The notes: generated from the letters alone by a model not told the origin. DNA of 64,000 bases from Litomosoides sigmodontis (GCA_963070105.1 OY718808.1:62001-126000); one strand, 5' to 3'. Shown: positions 39,301-53,028, counted from the stretch's first letter. Program-made: numbers and translations.

Positions 39301-40640
39301 AACCACCTGTCCGTAGTGGCTGTGGCTCCTTCCTCTGTTATAAAAAATAGCAGTGGGCTTTGCGATGGAAGATGAGCAAGTAGCTGAGTCCACAACAGCA
39401 GCTATTTGAAATTCAATTTTTCACATGCTATACGCGGTAAAAATCAGGCACACAGTGGAGAGTGCAGGAGAATTTCTTTTGCCTTCCGATTAAGGATAGT
39501 AGTCCTCCTCCTTACTAGGCGGATACCAGGCACCGACAAGACAAGTTCGCCTCTCCCGTGATAAGTGGGCAAATGATAAGCGGAAGCACTCCACAAAAAC
39601 CTCCTGCACAGTTCCAGTGGACCACCTAATGATAATATTCAGTTTATTCAACCGAATTCTTTTTCGGGAAACTTATACAACTTCCTTCGCAAAATAGAGA
39701 ATCCCATTCAAACTGCGCTATTAATATGAGAAATTCAATGAATTTCAAAATGACCAGGTGTGCGAAAAGACTTTCCGGACCTTTCACATTGATTAAACAA
39801 GTATTTGATCAATTAATGAATTCACTTCTTCCTGGGGAGCGATCGTACTGCATACCGCAGAGAGGATGCGATGAGTAAGCGATCTATTTCATGAAGTGAG
39901 TTGGCGAGAGAGCTGTTCGTTCACTCTCTTTCTACGCGTTCGTTTTTCGAGGCTTCTGACATGAATTTCAAAAGCAAACATCAGGAAGCGGGAATAACCT
40001 CTTCAGTCCTTCAAAACTCGTCCCGCATTTTGCGCAGATAAAAAAATGAGACAGTGGGGAGGAATCAGATGAGTTAGATAAATCAATCAATCGAAACAAC
40101 AAATCGGTCAGCAACTATTTCGATAGAGGTTTATAAACAAATGAAAAGATGCGAGCAGTGTGCTCGTGCTCAGTGATCAATTCAAATGTAAGCAACTGCA
40201 AATCAGAATTCTTTCGGTTTCACTCATTGTTCGGTACTCACAAAGGCAGCAGCTGATTATTTCAAGTTAAGTCTTTTCCGCACCAGTTGCCAGCAGCTTT
40301 TGTATTACTTCCTTTGCTGGCTGGACTCTCGAATTTCAATTAAGCACAATTAAGAATCCACTAGCACAATCCACTAAAGCACCACCCGTGTGTGAGTGAT
40401 GCTTGGAAGAAGTGAGTTAACAACCATCATACGAAAAAAAGTCAAACATCATGCGAAAGAAGGAGACGCAGGAGCAGCGTGATTCAAGTTAAAAACGCGA
40501 AATTTCAAATAATTCGCTCTTGCTACTGTATGACGAGATGACGAGATTTAACCAGCGAAAAAAACTTTCAATTTTTTTTAGCTTACCTGGAAAAAGATCG
40601 CAAAAATAGTAAATTGCTTTCGATGAAACGTCGATACCAT
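36370..40640 (-). CDS. Rh-type (Rhesus glycoprotein) ammonia/CO2 channel
   Basis: Twelve minus-strand exons: 40640-40587, 38954-38855, 38752-38560, 38463-38313, 38143-37999, 37907-37750, 37654-37502, then blocks near 37395, 37190, 36903, 36700 and 36460, ending at 36370 after MPSVGPSNP. Junctions of the first seven are in phase. The protein starts MVSTFHRKQFTIFAIFF, as Rh proteins do, and has about 12 hydrophobic segments. Family motifs include PPFQDVHSM, RRYGLAA, GAVLGKLTPVQYM, DIGRSMLVHCFGAYFGL, SFNSALAIPEDS, LAGGVAIGT, GVGSIHGLPG and FTAVYEPTRYG. The pore twin histidines (in MLVHCFGA and SIHGLPG) and the Asp eight residues before the first (DIGRSMLVH) are kept, so it should conduct ammonia. 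The cytoplasmic tail has an acidic stretch (IEPPEDYDF). The first intron is long, about 1.6 kb. Rh rather than Amt identity rests on SFNSALAIP and the N terminus. Confidence 0.94.
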
Positions 40641-42989
40641 TTTCCGGTAACTGCAATTAAAAGATAAATTTCTCTGTTGTTTTGAAATGACTAACTTTGC
40701 TCCGATCACCAGCAGCAACAACTCATGGTGTGAAATATAATTAATAACGTACGAAGACATTTGAGAAATGACGTAAGTGAACAAACATTTTGCAGGAAAG
40801 ATTTCTGGAATTGATAGAGGTACCTCTCTGCAAATCACACCGTGATGGATCAGAAAGGATGAGAAGTTGTAGGTTAGGATGATAACCTGCTAATCATTAA
40901 TTTTAGTAGGAGAGGAGGAAAATAGAATAATTTGATCGTGCGACAACGAAAATATCACTCCGAAAAATATATGGATACTCAAATCATTAAAAATTTCAGT
41001 GAAATAGCTGCTGTAGTATCTACCCTTCCCTTCACTAGCACAATAACCTGTGAAAAAATTAACGTTTCGGTGCCATAGAAGTACTTCATTTAAAAGCTAT
41101 TTCTGACGCTTGATGAAGCGGAACTTCGGACTTTATAGTCCCAATTTGCAGTTCCAAAAGATATATATATGAGGCGGTGAAGATGCGTGCAGGTGAGTGA
41201 TAGATCTTAGTGCTCTCATTAATTAACAACCATGATCACTGCTAATTGTTAAAATCATGGAGACTGCAATTATCGGATAGTAAATTTTGAAACTATAAAT
41301 TGAGGCACATTTTATCGGCAGACGCACACAAAGCTTGAGTTTAGAAAAGTCAATAAAACTGATATGAACGAAGACTATCGATCTGGTCATATGACACACA
41401 GTCAGAATGACCCGGTGGAATTTATGACCTTTTAGATGATATAAAGCGGTAAAGGAACTACGCACTTCCAGCATTACTTCCATCACCTTCGAGTGTCTAT
41501 TGAAGATGAAAACACCTCAAACTTTACAGTACCTTGATTTCTACTTTCAGTTGTTCATTATGAGTTTGTTCTTTGCCTCCAAAGTTACTCAAATTTGAGG
41601 AGCATAAGAACTGTCCACTGAAACTTTTCGTGGTAAAATTTATTAATTAACAGTTCACAAACATTGACTATTGAACTGTTTCATTAATACTTACATACTG
41701 CTTTCCCTTCCATAATTCAAGACAAGTTAATAGCAACATAGAACCACCCCTCCTGATGAACAAATGACCAAAAGAACTGATTCAAATTTCTCAATCGTAT
41801 CTGCCTGTGAACATACCCCTACTTTTAAATATTCACGACACCTTTGCTTACGGGTTTACGGGTCAGCAGTGCTTTTACTTTTAAACCGTTAAACTGGCTT
41901 GCAACATAATAATATGATGGAGATGTTCGAGGAACAGTTGCAAACCATCTTCACCGTGCAGTGCTTTGAGGTTTCCTCAATAAACAGGTGATTGATTTCA
42001 TTCCAACTACTTATAGGAAGTTATTTGCGGCTTTATCCAGGCTGAAATATGACTGATAAAATACCCAATAACGGATTTAAATTCAATTACCATTTGTTTT
42101 TATATGGCCGCATCTTACTATTGCTACAGTCACCGAGGTTTGCCATGGGAGCGAGAGCGTTAGTGGGTGATGATGACGCTGATGAGCTGAGGTAATGGGA
42201 TAGTAATGGGTGCCGGCGAATGCAAGTGTCAAGTACACTGCCTGACCCGACCCGACCGACAGCAGCGCTTCACTTGCATACGAGAAATATATATGTACGT
42301 ACGTTGTACAGATGGAACTGTCAGCTACCTTGGGATAGGGTCTCAAACGTTGCATGACGGTTATGACATTCCTTCCATCAGTGTCGTGCCATGCCCTCTT
42401 TCAGCACGGAGACAGACGTGTCCTGACGTAGACAGGCAGAAACATAAATGATGCACCAAGCCACCCACATACGCACGTACGCACACGTAAACACGCACAC
42501 ACACACACACACACAGATTTTCCATATTGCGGGAAAGGGAAAGTTTTAGAAGGGAAAAGAAAGCAAACTGAAAATTCCATGCAACAACTTGTAGCAGTGG
42601 GAAGTGACGAATGACAAATTAAATGGATATTAAGTGAGAATTGCAAGCGAGCGCAACTGTCTCCCGGCAATCACAATCGAATCAGACGGAACGGAAGCGA
42701 AACGGATGAAAAGTGAGGAGTGAAAGTGAAGTAGAACCACCACACCGAGTGGACACGACCAGATAGATTAGCATCGCTGCGCAGCACTGCTCCACTAGCA
42801 CTGTGAGAAGCAGGAGGACTACGTCCATTGATATTGTAGTAGTGGTCACTTATTCTCCTCCTTCCTCCTCTTCCTCCCTTTCTGTACAGAAAGCAGCCGG
42901 AGGTCGGGAGGTCATTCGCCTCCTCCGTCCATCTCTCTCTTCCGTCTTTCCCCGTCTCTTGTTGTCCTTTATAAGAAGCCGTCACTGCG
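40641..42989. other. 5' flank of the Rh gene, no gene seen
   Basis: No supported exon. Contains an (AC)n tract at about 42485-42514. A 126-codon minus-strand frame at 42671-43051 is of chance length and lacks motifs. Confidence 0.35.
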
Positions 42990-44072
42990 ATGCGTATGCA
43001 TCTATGTCCGCTGCTGCCATGGCTGAATTTGCTGACCGATGATATCATCACTTATCTGTCCTATGGCATGCCCTCTCCGGTGCCGCGCGATGCTACCTCA
43101 TTGTTCAAGCGTGGAACGGTACGAGTGAGTCTGAGGATCTCCTCACTTTTCCAGTTCCCGTCGCTCCACCGCTGTGGCGAACCCGACCCACTACTTCAGG
43201 AAGCAAATGTCGAGGGGACAAAAGGAAGAGGTATGACCCTTGCGGGCAGTTAATCGATAAGTAGGTGGGGCTAGAAGCCAGGATGGACCAGCAGTGCTTA
43301 GCGAGCGACTCAACACCGACGACTATCAGCTGGCAAACAACGATCCCCTCCTCACTCCAGTTTCAAAGGAAATTCGTTACTGGGTGATGGTGATAATTAC
43401 TAGGTCGCATGAGTCGTTCCAGGGACCGTCTCATCAAATATCTTCATCAGACAGGCTCTTCAGACAGGCGGAAATGTCGTGAGGATATTTTTCACCTGCA
43501 CCTTATGTTTCTTCCTCCGTGCAAATCAATCAACATTGTTGACAAGGAGACAGAGGTGACGACGACGGTTACCTACCTCGCTGAGGCCGTTGTCTCGATA
43601 AATGAGTTAATTATGGCCAAACGAACAGACAGGATCGGCACGTGTGATAGCCGAAGCTATCGTTCGTGTAGCCAGAATTCATTACGTACGATAGTCGAAA
43701 TGTCGCATTGGTTGATGAGAGGAAATCGATTTCAGGAATTTTTTCGGAAGCTAATTATGCTTGTTGGTTCAGAAAAGCCTGCTGTTGTCAGATTTCTGCC
43801 TTAATGCGTTCATGCGTCACGTCGGTGTGACGTAGTGGTTTGCAATTTATGGTCATTGTTGCGGTTCTGCGTCCCGGAAGGCTCTTACGTAATGTTTGCG
43901 GTGACTTATGTGCTTACTAACTACCCCATAGTTTTGAATGTAATCAACGAGATGGTATGATGTGAATGCTAATAGCACTCTCTAACCATTACAGAAATTA
44001 TCGTTAATGGTTTGAGTGCAGTAGAGGAGATCGATTCGCAGATGACGCAGATGACTTCGGAATTCCTTCTCA
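42990..44072 (+). CDS. uncertain exon set, weakly resembling a Cys-loop receptor N terminus
   Basis: Three blocks splice in phase: 42990-43126 (MRMHLCPLLPWLNLL, a possible signal peptide, then DDIITYLSYGMPSPVP), about 43200-43231 (EANVEGTKGR) and 43996-44072 (REIIVNGLSAVEEIDSQMTQ ... FLLSK). Start of a ligand-gated channel ectodomain fits loosely: a signal-like N terminus, then V-x-GLS-x-V-x-EID with a following FLLSK(V)W. However the expected downstream segments (WxPD, the 13-residue Cys loop, four membrane segments) were not found. The block ends exactly where a 55-bp tandem duplication begins. It may be a decayed or truncated gene, or chance. I would not assign a function. Confidence 0.25.
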
Positions 44073-44082
44073 GCAAGGTGGT

Positions 44083-44194
44083 GGTTTGTCAACGAGCGGT
44101 CAGTCTTCACGACAATCCTGCAACATTCAATGGCATCGGTTTGTCAACGAGCGGTCAGTCTTCACGACAATCCTGCAACATTCAATGGCATCGG
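44083..44194. repeat. 55-bp perfect tandem duplication
   Basis: Units 44083-44137 and 44138-44192 (continuing to 44194) are identical, starting GGTTTGTCAACGAGCGGTCA. 55 is not a multiple of 3, so if it lay in coding sequence it would shift the frame. The lack of divergence suggests a recent event or an assembly error. Confidence 0.95.
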
Positions 44195-46022
44195 CATCGA
44201 GGTCGTTTATTCATCTTACAAGAGTCATCGTTTCATTCTGAAAATTCCTTTCAGCAGTTGCAAATGTCGATGCATGCATGCTGTTTGTGTGCAGTAAATG
44301 TACATTTTAATTTACGCACGCTGAAGAAATGTAAATTTCATTGTATGCAAAAGCAGATTCAGTGAGAGCAAAATATGCGCTAGATGACGGTAATGACGCC
44401 GGCTGACACATGGCCTTCGACAAATACCACTAATTATGTTCGAGACATGTGCCCACGTATTTCTGTGGAAATGCGTGCGCAGTGTGCGCGCGCCACCACC
44501 GCTCACTGGAGGCCTTCACATCGATGGCCTGTTGTTTGTGGCATGGAGAGTGCGGAACGAGTGATTGATAGCAGCTTCTCCTCAACATCCGGCAGAGAAG
44601 TTGATTTTTCGGAAGTTTGACTCCTCCCGATTGATTTGATAGTGTGAAGCAGAATATAATTTAAGCCACTTTCTGAATGCCTGTCGGTGGTCTAAGAAAA
44701 AGGGATCGGTAGCGGACAAACTATGAAGGCAGTCGGAACGCGAAATTACGCGCACTCATCAGCCCAAAATGGACGACTCTTATGTAACCGCAGAACACAG
44801 TAAAGTGTCGCTTCTGCGTGCAGCACTACCGGAAAACAAAAGAGGAATCTAAATCTAAGCGGCTACTGCATAGCATCGGCCAATTATCGATCAGTTAGTG
44901 GTCCTAGAGAAAGTTGTGAAGAATTATGCGAGGGATTGGTTGACTTTTCCAGTTGCTATTGAACGCATGAAGAAGAACTGATGCGAATAGTCTTCGAATT
45001 CTGGGTGGGCATTCACGTGACTGACTGATGATTGTTTTTGCATAAGTAATTGAAAGGTGGGAAAATTGAGACGAAATGCTAATTGTATGAAACCGAAGCG
45101 GAAAGGCACAAGTCTGCGGTACAGATAAGTGGTCAAGAAGGACAGACGTTAGAAAACACATCTGGCTTTTGTCGGGAACTTAGACTTTGTGCATGAAATT
45201 TCTAGAAACAACTATGAAACTTTCTGTGAAGCGCACGTGTGCACGAGTGTCATTGACTCTTCGTAAAAACGAAACGAATCTGCGGAAAGAAGGTAAAAGC
45301 AAAAGTAAAGAAGTTGATTTAGTAGCAGGGATAGACATTCAGTGGCAAATGTCAACTAAGTTCAAACCAAAAAGTTACAATTTAATTTAACCTTAACCGC
45401 ATAACTAGCTATAATTTACTCCTGAAGATGGCTCTAATTGGTAATAACCTTACGAACATACACAGAGGAAGCAAAAACAAAGTGAAGTGCCTTTAATTTC
45501 CATGCGAGTTCAGCTATGCCTGCTTTTCCCCTTTTTGCGAACCACTGCTGAAGTGATTCACGTTTGTTTACTCCCTGCAAATATCTGAGGCACCTTTGTC
45601 AGCTCAGTTTCTATCTCATCGAGCAGCTGACCAACTCAAGATCACTGACTCAAGTCATTGACTAATTAGCAATCCTTTCACCTCTCAGCCTCACGGTCCA
45701 CGTCTAACTTCATGCATTGCTACAAAACTTCTGATGTGCTTTCCTCTTTTTAAGAATAAAACACAACCCTTTGCAAATAATGCATTTTTGCAAACCTTCT
45801 GGAGGTTACCTATCCTATGTGCTTAATTTTACGTTGAAAGTATCTATTTGCTTGACGGGTACTTCTTAATGAAATAGATAACAAGAGGCGTGTTTCACGT
45901 ACGTCTCTGATGAAGATGTAAGCACCCACGCTGTAAGAGAATCAATCCTTTATAGTAAAGTTGACTTTTTATTGACATGGACAAATTAGCGTGATCGTTC
46001 TGTGATGTGCTTATCACTGTAA
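44195..46022. other. intergenic, no supported gene
   Basis: The 3' flank of the SLC41 gene. The plus-strand frame at 44384-44620 contains VMTPADTWPST, faintly like a Cys-loop receptor segment, but it ends without membrane domains. Confidence 0.35.
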
Positions 46023-49000
46023 TCAGAAATCAATGCCGCACTGTCGTGTTGTATTCACCGTTTGATATTGATATTGTTGGTAGAGGACGGTTGAGGGGGC
46101 GAACTGATGCAAGAATGAAAAGACGATGTAAAGCAGACCAATACCGAGAAGGTCGCCAACAGAAGTCAACACTGGCACCGAGCTGTTATCTGGATCCATC
46201 CGGAACCACCACAATCCGTAAACCGCTACTTGACATAAATAAAACAACAGTAAACCCTAAAAACTTTCTCAGTAAAATTCATCATACAGTTTGCTTGATC
46301 AAATCATTGCTGAGCACCAAAGTTGTAGTTGAAGCAAGAGACTTGCTGCTTGTCACTACTTCCGATCAGGTGACCATCTTCCACAAGTGACCGACCGACT
46401 GACTAATCGACTAGTCTGCTGAATGAGTAAGTTGAAGTCCACGAAAAGTTGTTACTTGCACAAAAGCGGCTGCAACATACGCTCCAGCAAAGATCCAACT
46501 GAAGTCAACGTTTTTGGATGTGAGAATAACTATTACCAGGAAAAAGAAATTGTATGGGATTGCCGTTGCTAGTAGCAAAAATGCTACTTTCGAGTCCAAA
46601 TCTGAAAAGGATAGGATTGCGATCGCTCTAAATCATATTTGTTATTGTTGTCGGTAAGAAGAGACAGTTGTTAGGCTTTGTTCACCACCCAGTACGCTCT
46701 CCTCTGGTGATTTTCACTCATTTCATACTTATCTTACACTGAGAAATGATTGATGATCGATCACAAGTTCAACGAATTCAAATTTTATCACTGGTATTTC
46801 AGGAATTCTGAGCGTTGCCGAAGCGAACAAATGGATAGTGAGAAGTTTACAGAGATGAAAAGCATAGTGACTAGTGATCGGAGGATCTTAACAGTGACGT
46901 CGACTCGAACAGGTTGCAGGAAATGTCAACCGTGTTTCGAACTTCAAAAGCAAATCAAGGTGTTGGCGAAAAGACTCAGAGACTTACTGATAGCCAAGAC
47001 GTTGCTTAGCCATGTCATCCTTCACATCAAGCAGTGGGCATACCACTTAACCTGATGTTGGACGGATGAATTCTAAGGGCAGTGTTAACAACTGTATTAA
47101 TAATTCGTTGAGAAGAATATGACCTCTGAAGAACGGTGCTCTCTACTGGAAATCCCAGCTCAGAAATCATGAAGTGCACCGGAGCTTTATTAATTTCGCA
47201 GTCATTGGTCACTATAAAGTGCCCCTCCCTCGTGCCCTTTTAAATCATTGGCTTCTAAAATGGTTGTTGGCGATGCTTCGAAAAATGAGAACATGGATGA
47301 TTCAGACTAACACTGACTTCTGTTTCATTTCTCATATTCTCCAGCCTTTACCCGTGTCTTTTAAAATATTTTTCAAGAATGTGTTAAACTCGATCAATTC
47401 GCTCAACAAAGATGTGTTCCAGTGAAGTTATAATATTTTTACAGCAGTCTGATGTTTTAAGGCGGGAAAGAAAAGGGACATATTTTAAAGTAAGCAAATT
47501 TGGCAGCTTCCATTTACACAAAAAAATTTACTGTCGAACAACGGCACGGAATAAATTGCCATGAGGTGGAAGGGAGGAATCTGCTCTTCATATCGATATC
47601 TTTGATATTTGGCAAAATTTGGGTAATTTCTAAAGTTGCTGTAAACGTTGGAAAAGTAAGCGCTTACAACGTAAACAGAAGAAACGTAGTGGATTCAAGA
47701 AAGTCCATATAGTTGTGCCAGCGGGAAGTCTACCGAGGGAATATTTTGAGAGGTGCAATGACGTCGCAAGACGACTCGATTGTACGCTTACTCGATTACC
47801 AGCGAGTCCTGTAAACTGATGAAATTTTGGAAAAAAAAAACTTTACGAGATAGTTGACTGTTACTATAGTTGACTGTTACTACCTCTTTGACCCCTTAAA
47901 CAGAGGAAGGAAGAAAGTGACTATATTATGATTTTTAAAGGACTCAAAAATGCACCTGCGATGAGCGGATGAAGCGCAGCGATGCCAGGAAAAACGAAAA
48001 TAGCTGACTGAAGTAGTAAGCCACTACAGCTGAAATCTGAAAAAGTATGAACTACTGAGAGCTTCAAAACTCGAGGAATCGAGGAAGCCTATGCCGATCC
48101 CTTATGCCAATGGACTTTAGACAGAATGGATTTGAATTAAGAGCAAGTGAAGCTTTCGCAAGACAAGAAAACAAAGATTCTGCTTTGTCTTCGAGCATCG
48201 TTAGAATATTTTCGGAGGAAATAAGCATCATGCAAGTCTCTCTTATCTCTGTTTCTACAACACCGACCATCCAACAACGACGGCTGCTGTGATAGCAAAT
48301 AGACCGTCCCTTAGAATAGGCCTAGCACGCGGTTCTCTCGCAACGTAGTAAGTGAGAAATGGTGTTGTGCAAAGTAGAAATATCACCGCTCCAGTGCTGA
48401 GGACGTGTAACTTGTGAACGTGGGCGTAAACCATAAACATGCCTATGGCAATCTGAAACACCTTTTCCATGAAGCACTGAGGCGGTTTCAAGAGAGTGCA
48501 GAAGCTAGCCAGCCAGTCGGAAGCCGAACCAGCGATCACAGCAGGTGAAGCTTCGATTGATGCTACATCTTCTACACTCAGTAGCTACTTACTGTCATCG
48601 TTCATCGCTCACTGTTCACTTCGGAAATTCCAACCCTTAAGAGGGAGTTTCACAAAAAGTCGAATCCCACTCGAAGCATTGGCATCTAGGAATTGAGGTT
48701 TTCAATCAAAATGTGAATTGGAAAGGTCACTTAAGTGCGCTTGTCTTGTTACACGTGAGGACGAGAGATAGGGAGGAAAATTTACCAGCACGACTAGCGT
48801 GATGAAGTCGCTAAAGGTTGCCGTGAGTGGCGCAGCAATGTTGTCAGGATCGACGCCGTACCGACGAGAAGAAGTGACAATAGCTATCATTGCGAAACCG
48901 ATGACAAAAGAGGATAGTGACGCTGTGTAGACACCGCTTGAAATCACCACCGTAGCGTGCGACTGCTTGAACTGCAAAGGACCTACTTGCTACTTATAAT

Positions 49001-50138
49001 CCACGAAACATCGAATGCTTTCATCAGCCGCTCGAAAGTAATGCAACCGTGTCAAGTGCAGAGTAAATATATATATATATAATGTATATATACTCGCGCC
49101 AGCGAGTCTCACTTGTTCCGGACACTCTACTGAGGACGAATTTTCCGCGCTTGCAAATTTCCTGCACTCCTCCGTGCAGTTGGAGCGGGCGGTGTGGGTT
49201 AATCCAAACAAATTCCCGGTGAATTAAATGAGACGACTAACGAACATCACAATTGATTAAGCTAATTGCAGTGCTCAACAAGGCAGCCAAAAATGACAGG
49301 ACGATTGCTTGCAACTGAATAAGACATAAGTTAAATCGCGCGATAAAAAAAATTTCCTTCGCTCTCTCTGTTTGACCTGCGTTGCTCTGAAATCGTATTA
49401 ATCTTCTGCTTTGAGAAGAGATTTGAAGGAAATAACTCATTTGCAAGTGTTCTACTTCGTTGAAAGATATGCATCAAACCAGAGTGCAGAATCGCGACGC
49501 GTACGTCACTTCGAGGTTGCCCTTCAAGCCGAGCAAGGCTGGCACGAGAATGAACGCTTCAGGTACGTGCAAAAAGAACCACCAGTGCTGCGCCCGTTCA
49601 AAAAGTAGCCCAGTACAAATTTGTCCCAATCCAGCAACGAAGAACGGGAATAACGTCTGCAACTTCGTTACTTTCACGCTTTCACACTTCTTCCTCTTAA
49701 TGTCGGCTTCGGTAACCACTCACTTCACTGCAGCTGCACCTACCTCTCTGCCGTACGAAAAGGTAAGGTAGATGTACCAGAATACTTGGCGGTCCGAAAA
49801 GAGGACAGGTAACCTACTTGTCTCAAAACGTTGATCAACACCGCCTTCTCTCTTTCTCCACCTGAAGCAAATCAAGGACATTTTCAAGACTAGAGCTTTT
49901 TAAATGCTTCGCTTTTCCTTTCACTGATACGGCAATTGCCATAATTCCATCTCTACACAATCAATAAACCTGTACCAAGTTGGACAATACCTTCAGTGAC
50001 TTCCTGAGAAGGATGTGATGTAGAAATGATTGATTCAGAATGTACTGATTCTGACTGTCGTGTTTCTGCCATCGGAGTTTCACCGAAATTTGAAACAGCC
50101 TGACCAGTAGAAGTTAACGGACAGACGGGCGTTTTCAT
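46023..50138 (-). CDS. SLC41 (MgtE-type) magnesium transporter
   Basis: Minus-strand exons, ends approximate: 50138-49971 (start, MKTPVCPLTS, Ser/Thr-rich acidic N terminus), ~49714-49478, ~49315-49240, ~48973-48785, ~48452-48263, ~48037-47958, ~46602-46457 and ~46226-46023. SLC41 proteins have two MgtE-like halves. Half one here shows LFPFFVAGLG, FILVPALLGLKGNLEVTYAS and RRYGVDPDNIAAPLTATFSD. Half two shows QSAIFVFPGIAALHPLIAG and FRMDPDNSSVPVLTSVGDLL. The Asp after each DPDN motif corresponds to the Mg2+-site Asp of MgtE, supporting a working Mg2+ carrier at the plasma membrane or an internal membrane. The second-half GNxVxVQxSR segment expected between 47.9 and 46.6 kb was not located; an exon may be missed or divergent. 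The stop follows RQCGIDF. Confidence 0.9.
47851..47882. repeat. 16-bp tandem duplication
   Basis: Two perfect copies of TAGTTGACTGTTACTA in an SLC41 intron. Confidence 0.85.
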
Positions 50139-53028
50139 TAACGGCTTGTTCGCATAGATTATTCCGAAACAAAAGAAACCACTACAGCGAATCGCGCCCA
50201 ATAAATCAACCGGTCGATCAGTGTGACAAGTGGAGGAATGAATGAATAAGTTATCAAGCAGTTACCGTCCCGATTTTTATATATACCGCGCCTGCCTGCC
50301 TGTGAAATTTGACTGGAATTGTGTAAAAAACACGGTGTCACGGAATTCCTTCCTGAATCGCTTTCTAACTCTCCAACAGTTTCATTTTCGCTGCCAGCGT
50401 CACGCCGCCTCCACAAGCGGCAAAAGACCTTGATTGCCGTTGCTGTTGCAAACTCTCAATCCGTCCGCTCTCTCATCTCTCATTTTCATTTGCATTTTCG
50501 TTATGAAGCAAAAAATAAACAGTTGCGGCCTGTCAACGAAACCTGAAATAGCCTGTCAAACAAGAGCGATGCGAAAAACAATTCTTGACACTTACGCTGT
50601 TCATTTTTCACGCTAAGCTTTGCTTCCCACTTCGATGTTGGCTTGAGGACAAAGGACCCTTGCAAATCTTGCACATTTTAACTTCCTTCCGCAACGACAC
50701 TGTTGTGTTTTTTGCTTCTGCTCACCTCATTTCCTTCACATTCTTAACATCGCTGCTATCCGCTCACAGCCATTGTTCACACGCAGTGCTTCTTCTATCA
50801 ACGAACTGCCATCCGGTTAAGACGTCTGAAGCGCTTCAAAGGATGCGTGGTGCGAGATAATATCAAAAACACTGGCTGTTATAACTTCGTTTTCCGCAAC
50901 GATTGCTTGTGGCTTGTGGAGTTCATTGCGAATCACTTAGGCTGTGCAAAAGTACTGTTGTCGAAATCCCGAAATGTCCGCATAAAAAACCAAATTTCAA
51001 TCATGACAGTATTCCGACCGCAATCCCATAATTGCATTTAGAATGGACACTTCCAATCATGAATAATGATTGCGAGCATATCAGCAATGATTGCATTCAT
51101 GCAATCAATGATAAGCATCTGCTAGATGATGATCTTCCTATCCTCGCCATGCAACTCTGGTTCATACGCAAATTCTCATAGCTAGGTGTTTGCGTTTCCC
51201 AAACATCTCCAGCTCTACATCCATCTATCTATTCCATTCACACGTGATTTCATTTTTTGCCAACCTTGTCTTCAACGTGCTATCCCAGTAAAAACCCCTT
51301 CTTGCTTCCGTATCAATAAAGATTTATTCGAAGGATTATCGTCTTCACTCTCCCCATCACTGAACGTTCAAACTAAATTTGATATCATATAATTTAAGAG
51401 CCCTCAACTCTCCTATGCTAATAAGGTGAAATAAGTGAAGCCAACAGCCACAAGTTCTCAATTGACCTTTCCATGACACGATCACCCTCACCGTTGTTGG
51501 ACTGTATCTGAATAAACTTCTTATTTCGAAACAAATTCCAACAACTGTTGTCTTTAGAAGCAAGCTTCTTTTTCGTTTATTTTGGAAAAGTGAGGTTGTC
51601 TCAGCCTCAGTCTGCTGGAAGTTTCGTCTGTGGAGAATCGAGGCAATGAATTCTTGGCCACTTTAGAAGAGATACTACTAAGCAACTTTTCGCTCCAATC
51701 TTTACTGAATGCTCTTGCTGTGAATCCTCTCTCTACAGGTAAAGGTAAGGGTAAATGTAAAGGGGATTATTACGACTATTAAGAAATGCTGGGAGGTATG
51801 AAAATGGTGAAACTGGAAAGCAGTCGGTTGTCATTACGCCGGAATGTGAAGTGAGTGACATGAGAATAGTTCAACTGCGCAATATGCTAACTTCTGAAGG
51901 CAGAAGCTTAGTGATAAGCTGGTTGGTAGTTTAATCAATGATACCAGGAGGAGTTGTAAGGGGAAGGTTGAGTGTTAGTAGTATCATTTGTTCTTTTCTG
52001 GAAGGAAAATGTTGGGGTCATGCGGGAGGAACAATTAATCCGTGCAGTCATGCAAGAACCATTCGTTCGCATTTCACTTCTCATGTGACAAAGAGCTCAT
52101 GGGTTGTATATAGTAATAGTAGTAGACATGAAGTGAAGTATTAAAAGTGTTTCGAAAAAAATTGGGTGAATGGCGGAGAGTGTTTTGAAATATGATGCGT
52201 TTGTTTGAGAACTGCGCGATTTGCAAACGAAAGATGAGAGGGGAGAAGGAACGAAAGCGGACAGTCTTCAGATAAGTGACGTAATGTATCACACCGATAA
52301 AGTTCCTGCAAATTCTCCCATTGTCAGTAAGAGTTCGACGTTTCGGAACAATGGAAATTTGACCGATACTACAAAATAAAATCGCTTCGTTTCACGCTCA
52401 ACAACTCCCTCATCAACTGCACACCTCAGGCTAATGCCCTTCTCGGGTGGCTTAAACACGTAACAGTCTACACATTCCACAATCATTTCTCAACTTTAAT
52501 TTTCTTAACTTCTGATTAACAACAGGTATCTGCTGCCTTTCATGCCCACGCAAAATATCAGAGCACTCAATTCAATGAACTCAATTTTCGTCAAATCACA
52601 GAGCACCGTAAAAGCCAATGAAAGGTTAAATAATTCAAAATATGAATATACATACATCTGTTGAGATTTAACATACTGCGAGGAAGGAATTGAACTATTA
52701 CTGCTCTGCTACTACTTTAATTTCCCACTATTCAGTCACTCTCTGCTTGCTCTACATGTACCGTGCGTGGATACCCTCTCCCTCTCCCTCTATTAGCTGT
52801 AGTTAAATTAAACTATATAAAGATTTATGCATTGAAGCCGCTTCTTCGGCCGCTATGGGTGATTTCTAAAATTTCTGTGACGCGGTGCAGGAAAACAGCT
52901 GCAACCTATTTCATTCATATCATGTCATCAATAATGCAATTCAGCATTCGGCAAATTTGGATAAATGTGATTAATAAAGAGTTCCGAACCAAGGGAAATA
53001 GTAAATAGCGAACAATCAATCACTCTCA
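50139..53028. other. intergenic, no supported gene
   Basis: Between the 5' end of SLC41 and the 3' end of the ground-like gene. Many short frames of chance length; the minus-strand frame at 52289-52486 looks protein-like but has no splice partner or motif. Confidence 0.35.

Noticed and set aside
52289..52486. Minus-strand 65-codon frame starting MIVECVDCYVF
   Set aside because: No family, no splice partners, chance length.
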